A stretch of 64,000 nt of DNA, taken from Chryseosolibacter sp964563295. Lineage in GTDB: Bacteria; Bacteroidota; Bacteroidia; Cytophagales; Cyclobacteriaceae. The translations under genes and the position numbers were made by a program. Each line of letters begins with the position of its first letter. Within the stretch, counting starts at the first letter, position 1. The notes below the pieces were generated by a model. The model did not search any database, was not told where the DNA came from, and saw only the letters and a program-made list of their open reading frames with translations. The stretch spans positions 4,702-68,701 of the forward strand of contig CAZLWX010000006.1 of the NCBI GenBank assembly GCA_964563295.1, written 5' to 3'. Shown one piece after another: positions 54,176-62,389 of this stretch.

Positions 54176-56289
54176 AAGGCGATGTATTCACCGCGGTGTT
54201 GGTCGTACATCAACCCGTCGTAAGTCATCGGAATCGTGCTCACGCCGTCCTGGTTGAGCAGGCCGTATTTGCCATCGCGGGCAACGATGAAGGCTCCATT
54301 TTCAAGGGGCTGAATGCGATCGTATTTAGTGCCGATAAACAAGCGTCCTCCGTTGCCATAGCCCCATGCTGTGCCCTGCCGGAAGACATACCGCCGGCCC
54401 GGCAGCAGCGTTACCTCCTCGTATCGCAAAGGGAGCACGATCTCTCCATTCTGGTCGATGATCCCCCATTGATCTTTTTGGCGCACACGTGCAATTCCAT
54501 CCCTGAAAGCACCAACATCATCATACACCGGCTGAATAGCAAGTTGATCGGCATGGTTGATGAATCCCCACCGGCCACGGATTTTGACAGCTGCCAGGCC
54601 TTCACTGAAGTCCATGACGTTCTCATACCGGTTGGCAATCCGTAGTCTGCTTTCCGAATCAATGAAGCCGAAACGACCATCACTCTTGATGGCACGTAAA
54701 CCTTCGCTGGCGATGCCGGAAACGTGCTCAACGCCGTCGGACAATGTACCGCGATCGAGGATAACGCCCGTAAAATCTATTTTCCACAATCCGCCGGAAG
54801 GCAATTGTTCAAGGAAATGGTCGCCTGCAACTTTCAGTTCATTATCGGAAAAGTAAATCAACTCTCCTTTCATCGACTTCAGGAACGTCGTCGTCGGAGA
54901 GCGCACCAGGTATAGGCTATCGTTGAGTATTTCGAGCTGTTCAGGCTGAGGTGTTACGATCCACGATTCGTCCGTTCCGATTATTCCGAATTGTCCTTTG
55001 AATTTTACAACCACCCGTTCATTGTCGTGCATGAGGAAAGAATCGTGAACACACGCGATAATTTCTCTTCCGGTGGTATCAATTGCTCCCCAGTACCCTC
55101 TGTTTATCACCGGGAAAAAAACACCGTTGAAGGGAGCGATGGAGTCGTAGTTGTGTTGGGAGATGATGTCTCCTGCACCGTTGAGCAGAATCCAGCGATT
55201 TCGTCCGTACATCATTTTTTCTGCCCTCGTGAAGTTGCCGTCAACTGCGATGCGGCTGTATTCAGGAGTAATGACCATTTCGCCGCGGCTGTTGACTACT
55301 CCACACCCGTCGCCCATCGATACCACGGCACGCCCATCGCAGAAATGTCCAATTGAAGAAAATGACAAATCATTTAACGGACTGAAGTCGGGGCGTGCAA
55401 ACCAAACCTGTTTATTAATGCGGACTTTCAACAGATCAGGCGTCACGACCACCACGGAGTCGGCGCGGTATGACCGCAGCATGTCGTTGTTCCCGGATAG
55501 AAAGACCCACTCGTCAGGTTGTCTGACGCTCACCGCGCCATTGTCGCCGATAGTTACTTCCCGGTAAACGGGATCTACCCGAATCTGTCCCTCCCGGTCG
55601 ATGACACCCTGATGATGCCCCTGGTAGATGATCGCCATATTCTTGCGAAACTCCGAGAGGCTGTCAATTAAAAATGGCGTGATCTGTTTGCCGTCTTCAG
55701 AGAAGATCGCCGTTTTGTTTTCAAAATTTTCGACACCGTAGCGAAGACTTCCCAACGGGTAAATATTCTGGTAGGCGAGGGGAATGAGAACGTTGTTTTG
55801 GTAATCGATCAGACCATGATTGAAATGGACTCCATTCCGCACGTAGACAATGGCGCGAAATGAAGATGTACGAAGCCCGTCATATTCAAATGGGATGACT
55901 TCCTTACCGGATGTGTTGACACAACCCGCGACGATCCTGACCGAGCCCGCCTTTTTTCTGCGACCGACGATCAGCGTCCCTTCCCCGGGGGAGAGATCGA
56001 CGTACTGAGGTTTGGTGACGCGGCTGTTGCTGATGTTGATAAGACCCCAAAAGCCGTTTGACTGATAGCCCGTGACATTATCGATGATTGAAAAGGTGCC
56101 ATTGCTCCAACCCATCGCCTCATACTCGGCCGGGATGAGGATATCACCACGCTGATTCTTCAGTCCAACTTTGCCGTTTTCCTCAAAGACACTGAAATCC
56201 TCGCCATTCTTGTGCATCGCGGTTTCGGCGGCGCCGCAGGGCGAGGTCAGGACTAGCAGGGCAACAAAAAATAAAATGCGGCTCACCAT
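54142..56289 (-). CDS. Secreted WG-repeat protein
   Basis: From the ATG at 56289, MVSRILFFVALLVLTSPCGAA is a signal peptide, giving 715 residues. The open frame extends 116 codons further upstream, but that part has no signal and is Arg-rich, so I exclude it. The mature protein is about 15 WG repeats of some 40-45 residues, with the pattern GxWGxIDxxGxxxIPxxYDxx. Well-preserved units include GRWGFINHADQLAIQPVYDD and DQWGIIDQNGEIVLPLRYEE. Several others have lost the Trp. Such repeats are thought to bind ligands or partners outside the cytoplasm. It faces floA across a shared hairpin. Confidence 0.88.
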   Translation of the reverse strand: MVSRILFFVALLVLTSPCGAAETAMHKNGEDFSVFEENGKVGLKNQRGDILIPAEYEAMGWSNGTFSIIDNVTGYQSNGFWGLINISNSRVTKPQYVDLSPGEGTLIVGRRKKAGSVRIVAGCVNTSGKEVIPFEYDGLRTSSFRAIVYVRNGVHFNHGLIDYQNNVLIPLAYQNIYPLGSLRYGVENFENKTAIFSEDGKQITPFLIDSLSEFRKNMAIIYQGHHQGVIDREGQIRVDPVYREVTIGDNGAVSVRQPDEWVFLSGNNDMLRSYRADSVVVVTPDLLKVRINKQVWFARPDFSPLNDLSFSSIGHFCDGRAVVSMGDGCGVVNSRGEMVITPEYSRIAVDGNFTRAEKMMYGRNRWILLNGAGDIISQHNYDSIAPFNGVFFPVINRGYWGAIDTTGREIIACVHDSFLMHDNERVVVKFKGQFGIIGTDESWIVTPQPEQLEILNDSLYLVRSPTTTFLKSMKGELIYFSDNELKVAGDHFLEQLPSGGLWKIDFTGVILDRGTLSDGVEHVSGIASEGLRAIKSDGRFGFIDSESRLRIANRYENVMDFSEGLAAVKIRGRWGFINHADQLAIQPVYDDVGAFRDGIARVRQKDQWGIIDQNGEIVLPLRYEEVTLLPGRRYVFRQGTAWGYGNGGRLFIGTKYDRIQPLENGAFIVARDGKYGLLNQDGVSTIPMTYDGLMYDQHRGEYIALKKSEWKTLRL

Positions 56290-56400
56290 CTCCATCTGAC
56301 CGGCAAAGTTACATTCCTTCATGAATTCCGGGGAATTTTTGAGAGATTTGTGGTTTTCATTGGCCGAACGATGGGCTGGCTCGCCGACCTGTTTATTTGC

Positions 56401-56408
56401 TACCTTTG
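56401..56408 (+). promoter_or_regulatory. Putative -7 promoter box for the persulfide dioxygenase gene
   Basis: The plus strand reads TACCTTTG, an exact TAnnTTTG match, 27 bases before the ATG at 56436. Confidence 0.42.
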
Positions 56409-56435
56409 TTACCCTATTAAAATGAACATTCTGGT

Positions 56436-57815
56436 ATGTATATAGAACAACTTTATACCAATTGCCTGGCAGAGGCAGCCTACTACATTGAATCCGAGGG
56501 GCAAGCGGCTGTAATCGACCCACTTCGCGAAAGCGATCCCTACCTCGAGCTCGCCGCGAAGCGAGGCGCCCGCATCCGGTATGTGTTCGAGACTCACTTT
56601 CACGCTGATTTTGTCTCTGGCCACATCGACCTGGCACGACAGGCAGGCGCGCCGATTATTTACGGACCAGGCGCGAACACCGACTACCCGGTGCACAATG
56701 CTCAGGACGGAGAGGAGTTCCAACTCGGAAAAATTCGAATACGAGTATTGCATACACCGGGTCATACACCCGAATCCTCATGTTACCTCTTGCTGGACGA
56801 GAATGGCAAGCCCCACGCGGTCTTCACAGGCGACACATTATTTGTCGGCGATGTTGGAAGGCCTGACCTGCTCGATGGGGTCATGACTCGCGAACAGCTG
56901 GCGGGGATGCTTTACCACTCACTGAACACCAAAATCAAAACGTTGCCTGATGATGTCGTTGTGTACCCTGCACATGGTCCCGGTTCGGCCTGTGGAAAAA
57001 GTATCGGCAAGGAGACTTTCTCGACTATCGGCGAGCAGAAGAAATTTAATTACGCATTAAAAGCGACCAACGAACAAGAATTTATCGAGAAGGTGACTGA
57101 GGGCATCCTGCCGCCTCCGCAATATTTTTATGAAGATGCCCGGATCAACCGTTCGGGATACTCGCCGCTCGACCATATCATTCAGCGCAATCAAAGGCCC
57201 CTCGATACGGACGCCTTTCGTGAACGGATGAGCGCCGGTGCCCTGGTGCTGGACACACGTCGTGCGGAGGATTTCGAAAAAGGATTTATCCCTGGGTCGA
57301 TAAACATCGGTCTGAACGGCCAGTTTGCTGTTTGGGTAGGCACCTTGATCAATATCAACGATCGAATTATTTTGGTGACCGAACCAGGTAAGGAGTACGA
57401 ATCGTTACTTCGCCTTGCTCGTGTCGGATACGAAAACGTCGATGGGTTTCTTGCAGGTGGCATTGAAGCGTGGCAATGGGAAAAAGATACGGTCACGAGT
57501 GTTCATGTGGGGGAGCTTCAGACGATACTCGATGCGCACACCTCCGTACTCGATGTTCGCAAGCCCGGCGAGTGGAACATCAGCCACTTGAAAGATGCCA
57601 TATTTCTCCCCTTATCCGACTTCCCGGGAAATCTCTCAGGCCTGGATCGCGATAAGAACTATGTCGTGCACTGTGGCGGTGGCTATCGCTCGATGACGGC
57701 CATCTCGATCATGAAGAATCATGGGTTTCATAAACTCGTCAACGTTTCTGGCGGATTTGGTACCCTTCTGAAAGCTGGATTACCAATCGTTACCGAGGAA
57801 GTCGCGGTGAGCTAA
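56436..57815 (+). CDS. Persulfide dioxygenase-rhodanese fusion (ETHE1/CstB-like)
   Basis: The N-terminal metallo-beta-lactamase domain (1-240) has H54-x-H56-x-D58 (THFHAD), H110 (HTPGH), D133 (TGDTLF) and H180 (PAHGPGSACG). These are the ligand set and the GPGSACGK motif of persulfide dioxygenases. Two rhodanese domains follow. The first (about 263-345) has lost its Cys, reading VTEPG in the active loop. The second (about 358-450) keeps it as C413 in HCGGGYRS. This architecture matches CstB-type enzymes that oxidise glutathione or CoA persulfide and transfer sulfur. A role in sulfide detoxification is likely. Confidence 0.9.
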   Translation: MYIEQLYTNCLAEAAYYIESEGQAAVIDPLRESDPYLELAAKRGARIRYVFETHFHADFVSGHIDLARQAGAPIIYGPGANTDYPVHNAQDGEEFQLGKIRIRVLHTPGHTPESSCYLLLDENGKPHAVFTGDTLFVGDVGRPDLLDGVMTREQLAGMLYHSLNTKIKTLPDDVVVYPAHGPGSACGKSIGKETFSTIGEQKKFNYALKATNEQEFIEKVTEGILPPPQYFYEDARINRSGYSPLDHIIQRNQRPLDTDAFRERMSAGALVLDTRRAEDFEKGFIPGSINIGLNGQFAVWVGTLININDRIILVTEPGKEYESLLRLARVGYENVDGFLAGGIEAWQWEKDTVTSVHVGELQTILDAHTSVLDVRKPGEWNISHLKDAIFLPLSDFPGNLSGLDRDKNYVVHCGGGYRSMTAISIMKNHGFHKLVNVSGGFGTLLKAGLPIVTEEVAVS

Positions 57816-58949
57816 TCACTCCAGTCGCTTGTGAAAATACGGGACATATCCCGGTAGTAACTCGGGATGGGCGATCCGAACCAGATCTTTAAGTATGATG
57901 TCGGGTCTTAGATAGCCCAGTTCAAGGAATTCGCTTCCTCCTTTTGCGCCTTTGCGCGCATCGTACGTGAACACATTTCCGTCTTCAAATGCCTTGAATT
58001 TCGAGTAGCGATGATCGCTTCTCCTCATTTCCTCCAGCGACCGGTAGTTGGCTACACCGATCCAGAGATCTGCCTCACTCGCCGTCTTGAATACCGACTC
58101 GAAGCTGACCTGTAAGTATCCCTGTGTTGGATCGTCTGCCCACAGATAACGGCATCCCGCGTCTTCAAACAGGCGTGCCGCGTAATTCTTTCCGCCTGGC
58201 ATAAACCAGGCATCGCCATAAACGATCCCGCTTAGCACGGTTGGTCTGACCTTGACCGAGTCGGCCATGGCTTTGGTCTGCAAATAGTTTTTTTCAATTA
58301 CTGAAAATACAGAATCGGCTACTCGCTCTTTATTAAAGAAGAGCGCCATGAACTTGATCCATTCGGCACGGCCAAGCGGATGCTTCTCCAGGTATTCCGA
58401 GTTCAGTACTACGGGAATCCGAAGGTCTTCAATTTTGCTGAACTGGCCGTAGTCGCTACTCATCGTGTATCCCATTACCATGTCGGGATCCAATACCGCG
58501 AGCCGTTCCAGGTTGATACCCTTGTCGACACCGAGGTCCATCACCTCGCCACGGTCAATGCGCTGTCGCATTTTCTCTGAGCTGATATAGTCCGGCGTAG
58601 GGAAGCCAGTCAGCTTATTGGTCTCGCCGAGATAGTCAAGAAGGGGGATATGAGTAGTCGACGTGCATACGATGCTCTTCAATGGAATGCGGACCACGCG
58701 CGTCTCAGAGTCGTGTGAAGGTACGGATTCACCACGCGGCACAAGCAGGTATTTGTAGCCGGTGGATGCGCCCTGGTAGGGATACAATACCTCGACCAGT
58801 TTACTGTTATCCAGAACGGAAACCTTAAACCCCTCTGCGTACTTGAGATTCGTATATGGTATTGCCGGCGGTGCCGATATCAGGTGTTCACCTTTTTGCT
58901 GGACACAGCCCGCGAGCAAAACGACCGCGACAGGGAACCACCATTTCAT
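57816..58949 (-). CDS. Substrate-binding lipoprotein, probably for cobalamin (BtuF-like)
   Basis: MKWWFPVAVVLLAGCVQQ is a type II signal peptide with lipidated Cys15 (lipobox LAGC). The 377-residue protein is a two-lobe ABC-type periplasmic binding protein (helical-backbone metal/B12 type), with the lobe-linking pattern MVMGYTMSSDYGQ and VVLNSEYLEKHPLGRAEW. Assignment to B12 rests mainly on place: it is divergent from a cobalamin riboswitch and a TonB receptor. A siderophore substrate cannot be excluded. No permease or ATPase is adjacent. It has no riboswitch of its own on this strand. Confidence 0.78.
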   Translation of the reverse strand: MKWWFPVAVVLLAGCVQQKGEHLISAPPAIPYTNLKYAEGFKVSVLDNSKLVEVLYPYQGASTGYKYLLVPRGESVPSHDSETRVVRIPLKSIVCTSTTHIPLLDYLGETNKLTGFPTPDYISSEKMRQRIDRGEVMDLGVDKGINLERLAVLDPDMVMGYTMSSDYGQFSKIEDLRIPVVLNSEYLEKHPLGRAEWIKFMALFFNKERVADSVFSVIEKNYLQTKAMADSVKVRPTVLSGIVYGDAWFMPGGKNYAARLFEDAGCRYLWADDPTQGYLQVSFESVFKTASEADLWIGVANYRSLEEMRRSDHRYSKFKAFEDGNVFTYDARKGAKGGSEFLELGYLRPDIILKDLVRIAHPELLPGYVPYFHKRLE

Positions 58950-58993
58950 TTTGCAATATTAAGGTATTACGCCGATGAGTTAAGAAATCTGCT

Positions 58994-59001
58994 TATGTTT
59001 G
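58994..59001 (+). promoter_or_regulatory. Putative -7 promoter box before the cobalamin riboswitch
   Basis: The plus strand reads TATGTTTG, an exact TAnnTTTG match, about 10-50 bases before the first conserved riboswitch elements. This fits transcription starting just ahead of the aptamer. Confidence 0.5.
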
Positions 59002-59009
59002 TATGTGAA

Positions 59010-59195
59010 TATGCGGTTCCCTTGCTGACTACGTCGTCAAGGGATTAAAAGGGAATACCGGTGAAAAATCCGGAGCTGTCCCCGCAACTGTAATCCACAC
59101 ATCGCTGTCGGCAATCGCCCAGGCCACTGTCCCTACCGGGATGGGAAGGCCGCCGACAAGTGGAAAGCCAGGAGACCTGCCGATGTATTCAGCCA
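59010..59195 (+). promoter_or_regulatory. Cobalamin (adenosylcobalamin) riboswitch
   Basis: The leader contains the signature blocks of the cobalamin aptamer. GGGAATACCGGTGAAAAATC is followed by CGGAGCTGTCCCCGCAACTG (59051-59090). The B12-box core GCCACTGT lies at 59123-59130, and GCCAGGAGACCTGCC at 59167-59181. Outer limits are approximate. It lies about 95 bases before the TonB-receptor ATG, so it should repress receptor synthesis when B12 is plentiful. The mode (translation block or termination) is not clear. I see no strong terminator between aptamer and gene. Confidence 0.95.
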
Positions 59196-59290
59196 ATTAG
59201 TCAGAGCTTTCGGGTGAAAGGCAATGCGCGCGAGAACATCACGCCCACATTTCTCCAGAGCTCATAGTATTCAATCAAAACGTAAATGCT

Positions 59291-61162
59291 ATGAGAAAAA
59301 TTTTGTTTTTAGTCCTCATGTTGTGTTCCGTCGTCAGCCGCGCCCAGCAGGATTCGCTGAGCACAACGACGCTTGATGAAGTGGTAATCACAGGAACGAG
59401 GTTTGACGTCACCGTTGATCGATCGGGCAAGACGATCTACAAGCTTGACGCCTCCCAGCTGAACAAAAATGCGGGTAAGTCGGTGGCCGACTTGCTCAAC
59501 GAGGTTCCGGGAATTCAGGTCGACGGGAACTTCAGCAGTCCGGGAGCAAACCTGAGTTACTATGTTCGCGGAGGTCGTAACAAGCATACGCTTATTCTGA
59601 TCGATGGCATCCCGGTGAACGATCCCTCTTCGATCAGCGCCGAGTATGATTTGCGGTACATACCGTTGTCGCAGATTGAGTCGGTGGAAGTATTGAAGGG
59701 TGGTCTCAGTACACTGTATGGCACGGGTGCCGCCGCAGGAGTGATCAACATACGGCTCCGGGAACCAGGTCCTGAGAAATTAAAAGGTCAGATCGATGTC
59801 AGCGGAGGATCATATCGCACGTTCTCGCAGAATGGATTTGTCGCTGGCAACGGCGATAGGTTCACCTGGCTCGCGTCGGTAAACAACTTTTCGTCGCAAG
59901 GATTTTCGTCCGCGTTGGACCAGGATCCCGCGAAGGTGTTTGACAAGGATGGCATTAACAAGCAGAACGTGCTTGTTCGAGCGGGCATGCACCCGGATGC
60001 CCGGTTTAATATCGACCTCTATACAGCGGTGGAACGCTTCGATGCCGACTATGATGCGTATGAATTTACCGATGCACCGAATCGCCAGTTTTTCCGGCAG
60101 GTCAGAGTGGGCATAAATCCGACGTGGACTCATGCGCGCGGCACCCTGGAAGGCAGGATCTCGTACCAGCTGAACAATCGGGAATTTAGATCGGACTTCC
60201 CGGAGGACCTTACCGGCAAGACGTTTCAGGCGGAACTCATCGACAGGCGCCGGATCTCCGATCATATCCAGACGTTTTCCGGAATAAACATTCAGCGCAT
60301 GGCCTATGTCGATGAAATGACTGGCGACGATCCAAGCAATTTCATCATGGTTGACCCATACAGCTCTGTGTTTCTTGATTATCCTTCCGGATTGAATGTT
60401 CACGCCGGGTTGCGGCTCAACACCCACAACGTTTACGGCTCTCAACTTATTTACAACCTCAATCCATCATTCACTTTCAATCGCAAGGGTGCCTGGCAGT
60501 ACAAGGTGCTGGCCTCCGTGTCCACTAGTTATATCACGCCTTCCCTGTATCAGTTTTACTCTTTATTTGGGAACACGGAATTGAAGCCCGAGCGATCCCT
60601 TAACTGGGAAGCCGGCTTGTCCGTTTACCATAAGATCGTGACCGCGAATGCCGTATTGTTTGCCCGGCGGGAGACAGATCCGATTGATTTCGTAACGATC
60701 GTCGATGAAATGGGCAACTACGTTGGCGGACAATATCAGAATATAACCGACACCAGATTGGTTGATGGCATCGAGTTTGATGTCGCTGTTCAGCCGCGCG
60801 AGTCCTGGTCATTGACTGCCAACCTCGCGTACATGGATACCGACAAACGTGAAAGCTTTTATAAGATTCCACGCGTGAAATATGGAGCTGCCCTGTCGTG
60901 GAAGCCGCTATCGCCGGCGACTATCTCGCTCAAGTATAACTTTACAGGTGATCGAACGATATTTGACTTCTTCAGCTTTTCCGAAATGACGCTCGGCTCC
61001 TATGCTCTCGTTGACCTTTACCTCTCGTGGCGTCTTAAGGGGAAGATTACATTCTATGCAGGTGTAAATAATTTGTTGGATGAGGACTTTATCGGTCTCT
61101 ATGGTTACACCACGCGTAGCAGAAATTACAACGCTGGAATGCGTTTCGACTTTGCAAAATGA
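59291..61162 (+). CDS. TonB-dependent outer-membrane receptor, BtuB-like
   Basis: A signal peptide (1-18, ending SRAQ) and a TonB-box-like segment (TTLDEVVITGTR, about 26-37) lead into a plug domain (about 40-155, with VADLLNEVPGIQVDG and LRYIPLSQIESVEVLKGGLS). A barrel of about 460 residues ends in YNAGMRFDFAK. The 623-residue length is near that of E. coli BtuB. The upstream cobalamin riboswitch makes B12 or a related corrinoid the probable substrate. Its stop overlaps the DUF5522 gene start as ATGA. Confidence 0.93.
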   Translation: MRKILFLVLMLCSVVSRAQQDSLSTTTLDEVVITGTRFDVTVDRSGKTIYKLDASQLNKNAGKSVADLLNEVPGIQVDGNFSSPGANLSYYVRGGRNKHTLILIDGIPVNDPSSISAEYDLRYIPLSQIESVEVLKGGLSTLYGTGAAAGVINIRLREPGPEKLKGQIDVSGGSYRTFSQNGFVAGNGDRFTWLASVNNFSSQGFSSALDQDPAKVFDKDGINKQNVLVRAGMHPDARFNIDLYTAVERFDADYDAYEFTDAPNRQFFRQVRVGINPTWTHARGTLEGRISYQLNNREFRSDFPEDLTGKTFQAELIDRRRISDHIQTFSGINIQRMAYVDEMTGDDPSNFIMVDPYSSVFLDYPSGLNVHAGLRLNTHNVYGSQLIYNLNPSFTFNRKGAWQYKVLASVSTSYITPSLYQFYSLFGNTELKPERSLNWEAGLSVYHKIVTANAVLFARRETDPIDFVTIVDEMGNYVGGQYQNITDTRLVDGIEFDVAVQPRESWSLTANLAYMDTDKRESFYKIPRVKYGAALSWKPLSPATISLKYNFTGDRTIFDFFSFSEMTLGSYALVDLYLSWRLKGKITFYAGVNNLLDEDFIGLYGYTTRSRNYNAGMRFDFAK

Positions 61163-61341
61163 AATCCGGAAAAAAGAAACGAAAGCAGCTTGATGAGGAA
61201 ACGCCCGACTACTATCTCGAGAACGGACTCATGGTATTTACTGAGGCCTATCACCTCAAGCGCGGGTATTGTTGCAGGAGCGGCTGTCGTCATTGCCCTT
61301 ATGGGTTCAGGGATGGAGGCATCAAGCCGGATCGCGCCTGA
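61159..61341 (+). CDS. DUF5522 small Cys-rich protein
   Basis: The 60-residue protein has a basic N-terminus (KSGKKKRKQ), then DYYLENGLMVFTEAYHLKRG and the cluster C38-C39-C43-C46 in YCCRSGCRHCPYG. This pattern is diagnostic of DUF5522, a family of unknown function with a possible metal-binding Cys set. It is translationally coupled (ATGA) to the B12-regulated receptor and so falls under the riboswitch. It is convergent with meaB, overlapping by 20 bases. Confidence 0.88.
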   Translation: MKSGKKKRKQLDEETPDYYLENGLMVFTEAYHLKRGYCCRSGCRHCPYGFRDGGIKPDRA

Positions 61342-62329
61342 TCGCATCGCGGTATCCTGACAGCAGCGTTTCGGCAGCTTGTTGGGGAGTCATGCTTCCG
61401 TCTCCGACCTGCTTGCCAAGGGCATTCATAGTATGACGAAGTTGTGGATAGCGCTTGTAATCGCGACCGGCGAGCTCGTGAAAATAGTCGTGAAACCAGG
61501 CAATTTTTTGTCGCTGCCGGTTTTCTGAGAAATAGCCTGATTGTCGCATCTGCTGTTGATAGGTGAGTATCATCTTCCAGATCTCTTCGATCCCCTGGTT
61601 TGTCAACGCAGAGCATTTCATCACCGGTGGATTCCAGCCCGTTGCCTTTTTAGCGAGGAGGTGAAGGGCGTGCTGGTATTCGGCTTGCGCTTTCGACGCG
61701 GCCTTTGCGTTGTCGCCGTCGGCCTTGGTGACTATCACCGCGTCCGCCATTTCCATGACTCCTTTCTTTATACCCTGCAATTCATCACCCGCTCCGGCAA
61801 GCATAAGCAAGAGAAAAATATCGACGATATCCCGGACCGCCACTTCGGACTGCCCCACGCCGACCGTTTCGACAATGATGACATTGAACCCCGCAGCTTC
61901 ACACAACAGAATGGCTTCACGCGTACGCCCTGCGACGCCACCCAGGAAATTTGAAGTGGAGGTAGGACGGATGAACGCATTTGGATTCTTCGATAGTTCG
62001 GGCATGCGAGTCTTGTCCCCGAGAATACTTCCCAGTGTCAGGAGACTTGAGGGATCGATAGTGAGAATGGCGAGTCGATTTCCATCTGACGTGATGCGTT
62101 GACCCAGTGCTTCGGTAAATGTACTCTTGCCAACTCCGGGAGACCCGGTAATGCCAATGCGCAGGGACTCCGCCGGATGATTGGCGAGGTGTTGCAGAAG
62201 CGTATCCGCTGCCTCCCGATCTTCCGGCAAGGTGCTCTCGACCAGCGTGATCGCCCTGGCCAGGGCAATCCGGTCGCCTGCCAGGATACCTTGCGCATAC
62301 TGTAGGGGATTCAGCCTTGTGTTATTCAA
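61322..62329 (-). CDS. meaB: Methylmalonyl-CoA mutase-associated GTPase MeaB (ArgK family)
   Basis: This G3E GTPase gates adenosylcobalamin loading and protects methylmalonyl-CoA mutase. The P-loop is G62SPGVGKS69, switch II has VETVGVGQSEVAV, and the guanine-specificity motif is VTKADGDNAK. The C-terminal dimerisation arm (about 250-330) is present. The start is TTG at 62329: an in-frame TAA lies just upstream and no ATG occurs before the P-loop. The mutase genes are not in the window. It faces the B12-uptake genes, which suits its cofactor role. Confidence 0.94.
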   Translation of the reverse strand: MNNTRLNPLQYAQGILAGDRIALARAITLVESTLPEDREAADTLLQHLANHPAESLRIGITGSPGVGKSTFTEALGQRITSDGNRLAILTIDPSSLLTLGSILGDKTRMPELSKNPNAFIRPTSTSNFLGGVAGRTREAILLCEAAGFNVIIVETVGVGQSEVAVRDIVDIFLLLMLAGAGDELQGIKKGVMEMADAVIVTKADGDNAKAASKAQAEYQHALHLLAKKATGWNPPVMKCSALTNQGIEEIWKMILTYQQQMRQSGYFSENRQRQKIAWFHDYFHELAGRDYKRYPQLRHTMNALGKQVGDGSMTPQQAAETLLSGYRDAIRRDPA

Positions 62330-62389
62330 TTATGTGTGCTTACTTAAGAGACCCAAATTCCTAAATTTAACGTTTCATCCCCGCACATT

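Noticed and set aside
56290..56637. Upstream extension of the WG-repeat protein by 116 codons
   Set aside because: The extension is Arg-rich, overlaps the divergent dioxygenase gene and its promoter box, and would bury the signal peptide at 56289.
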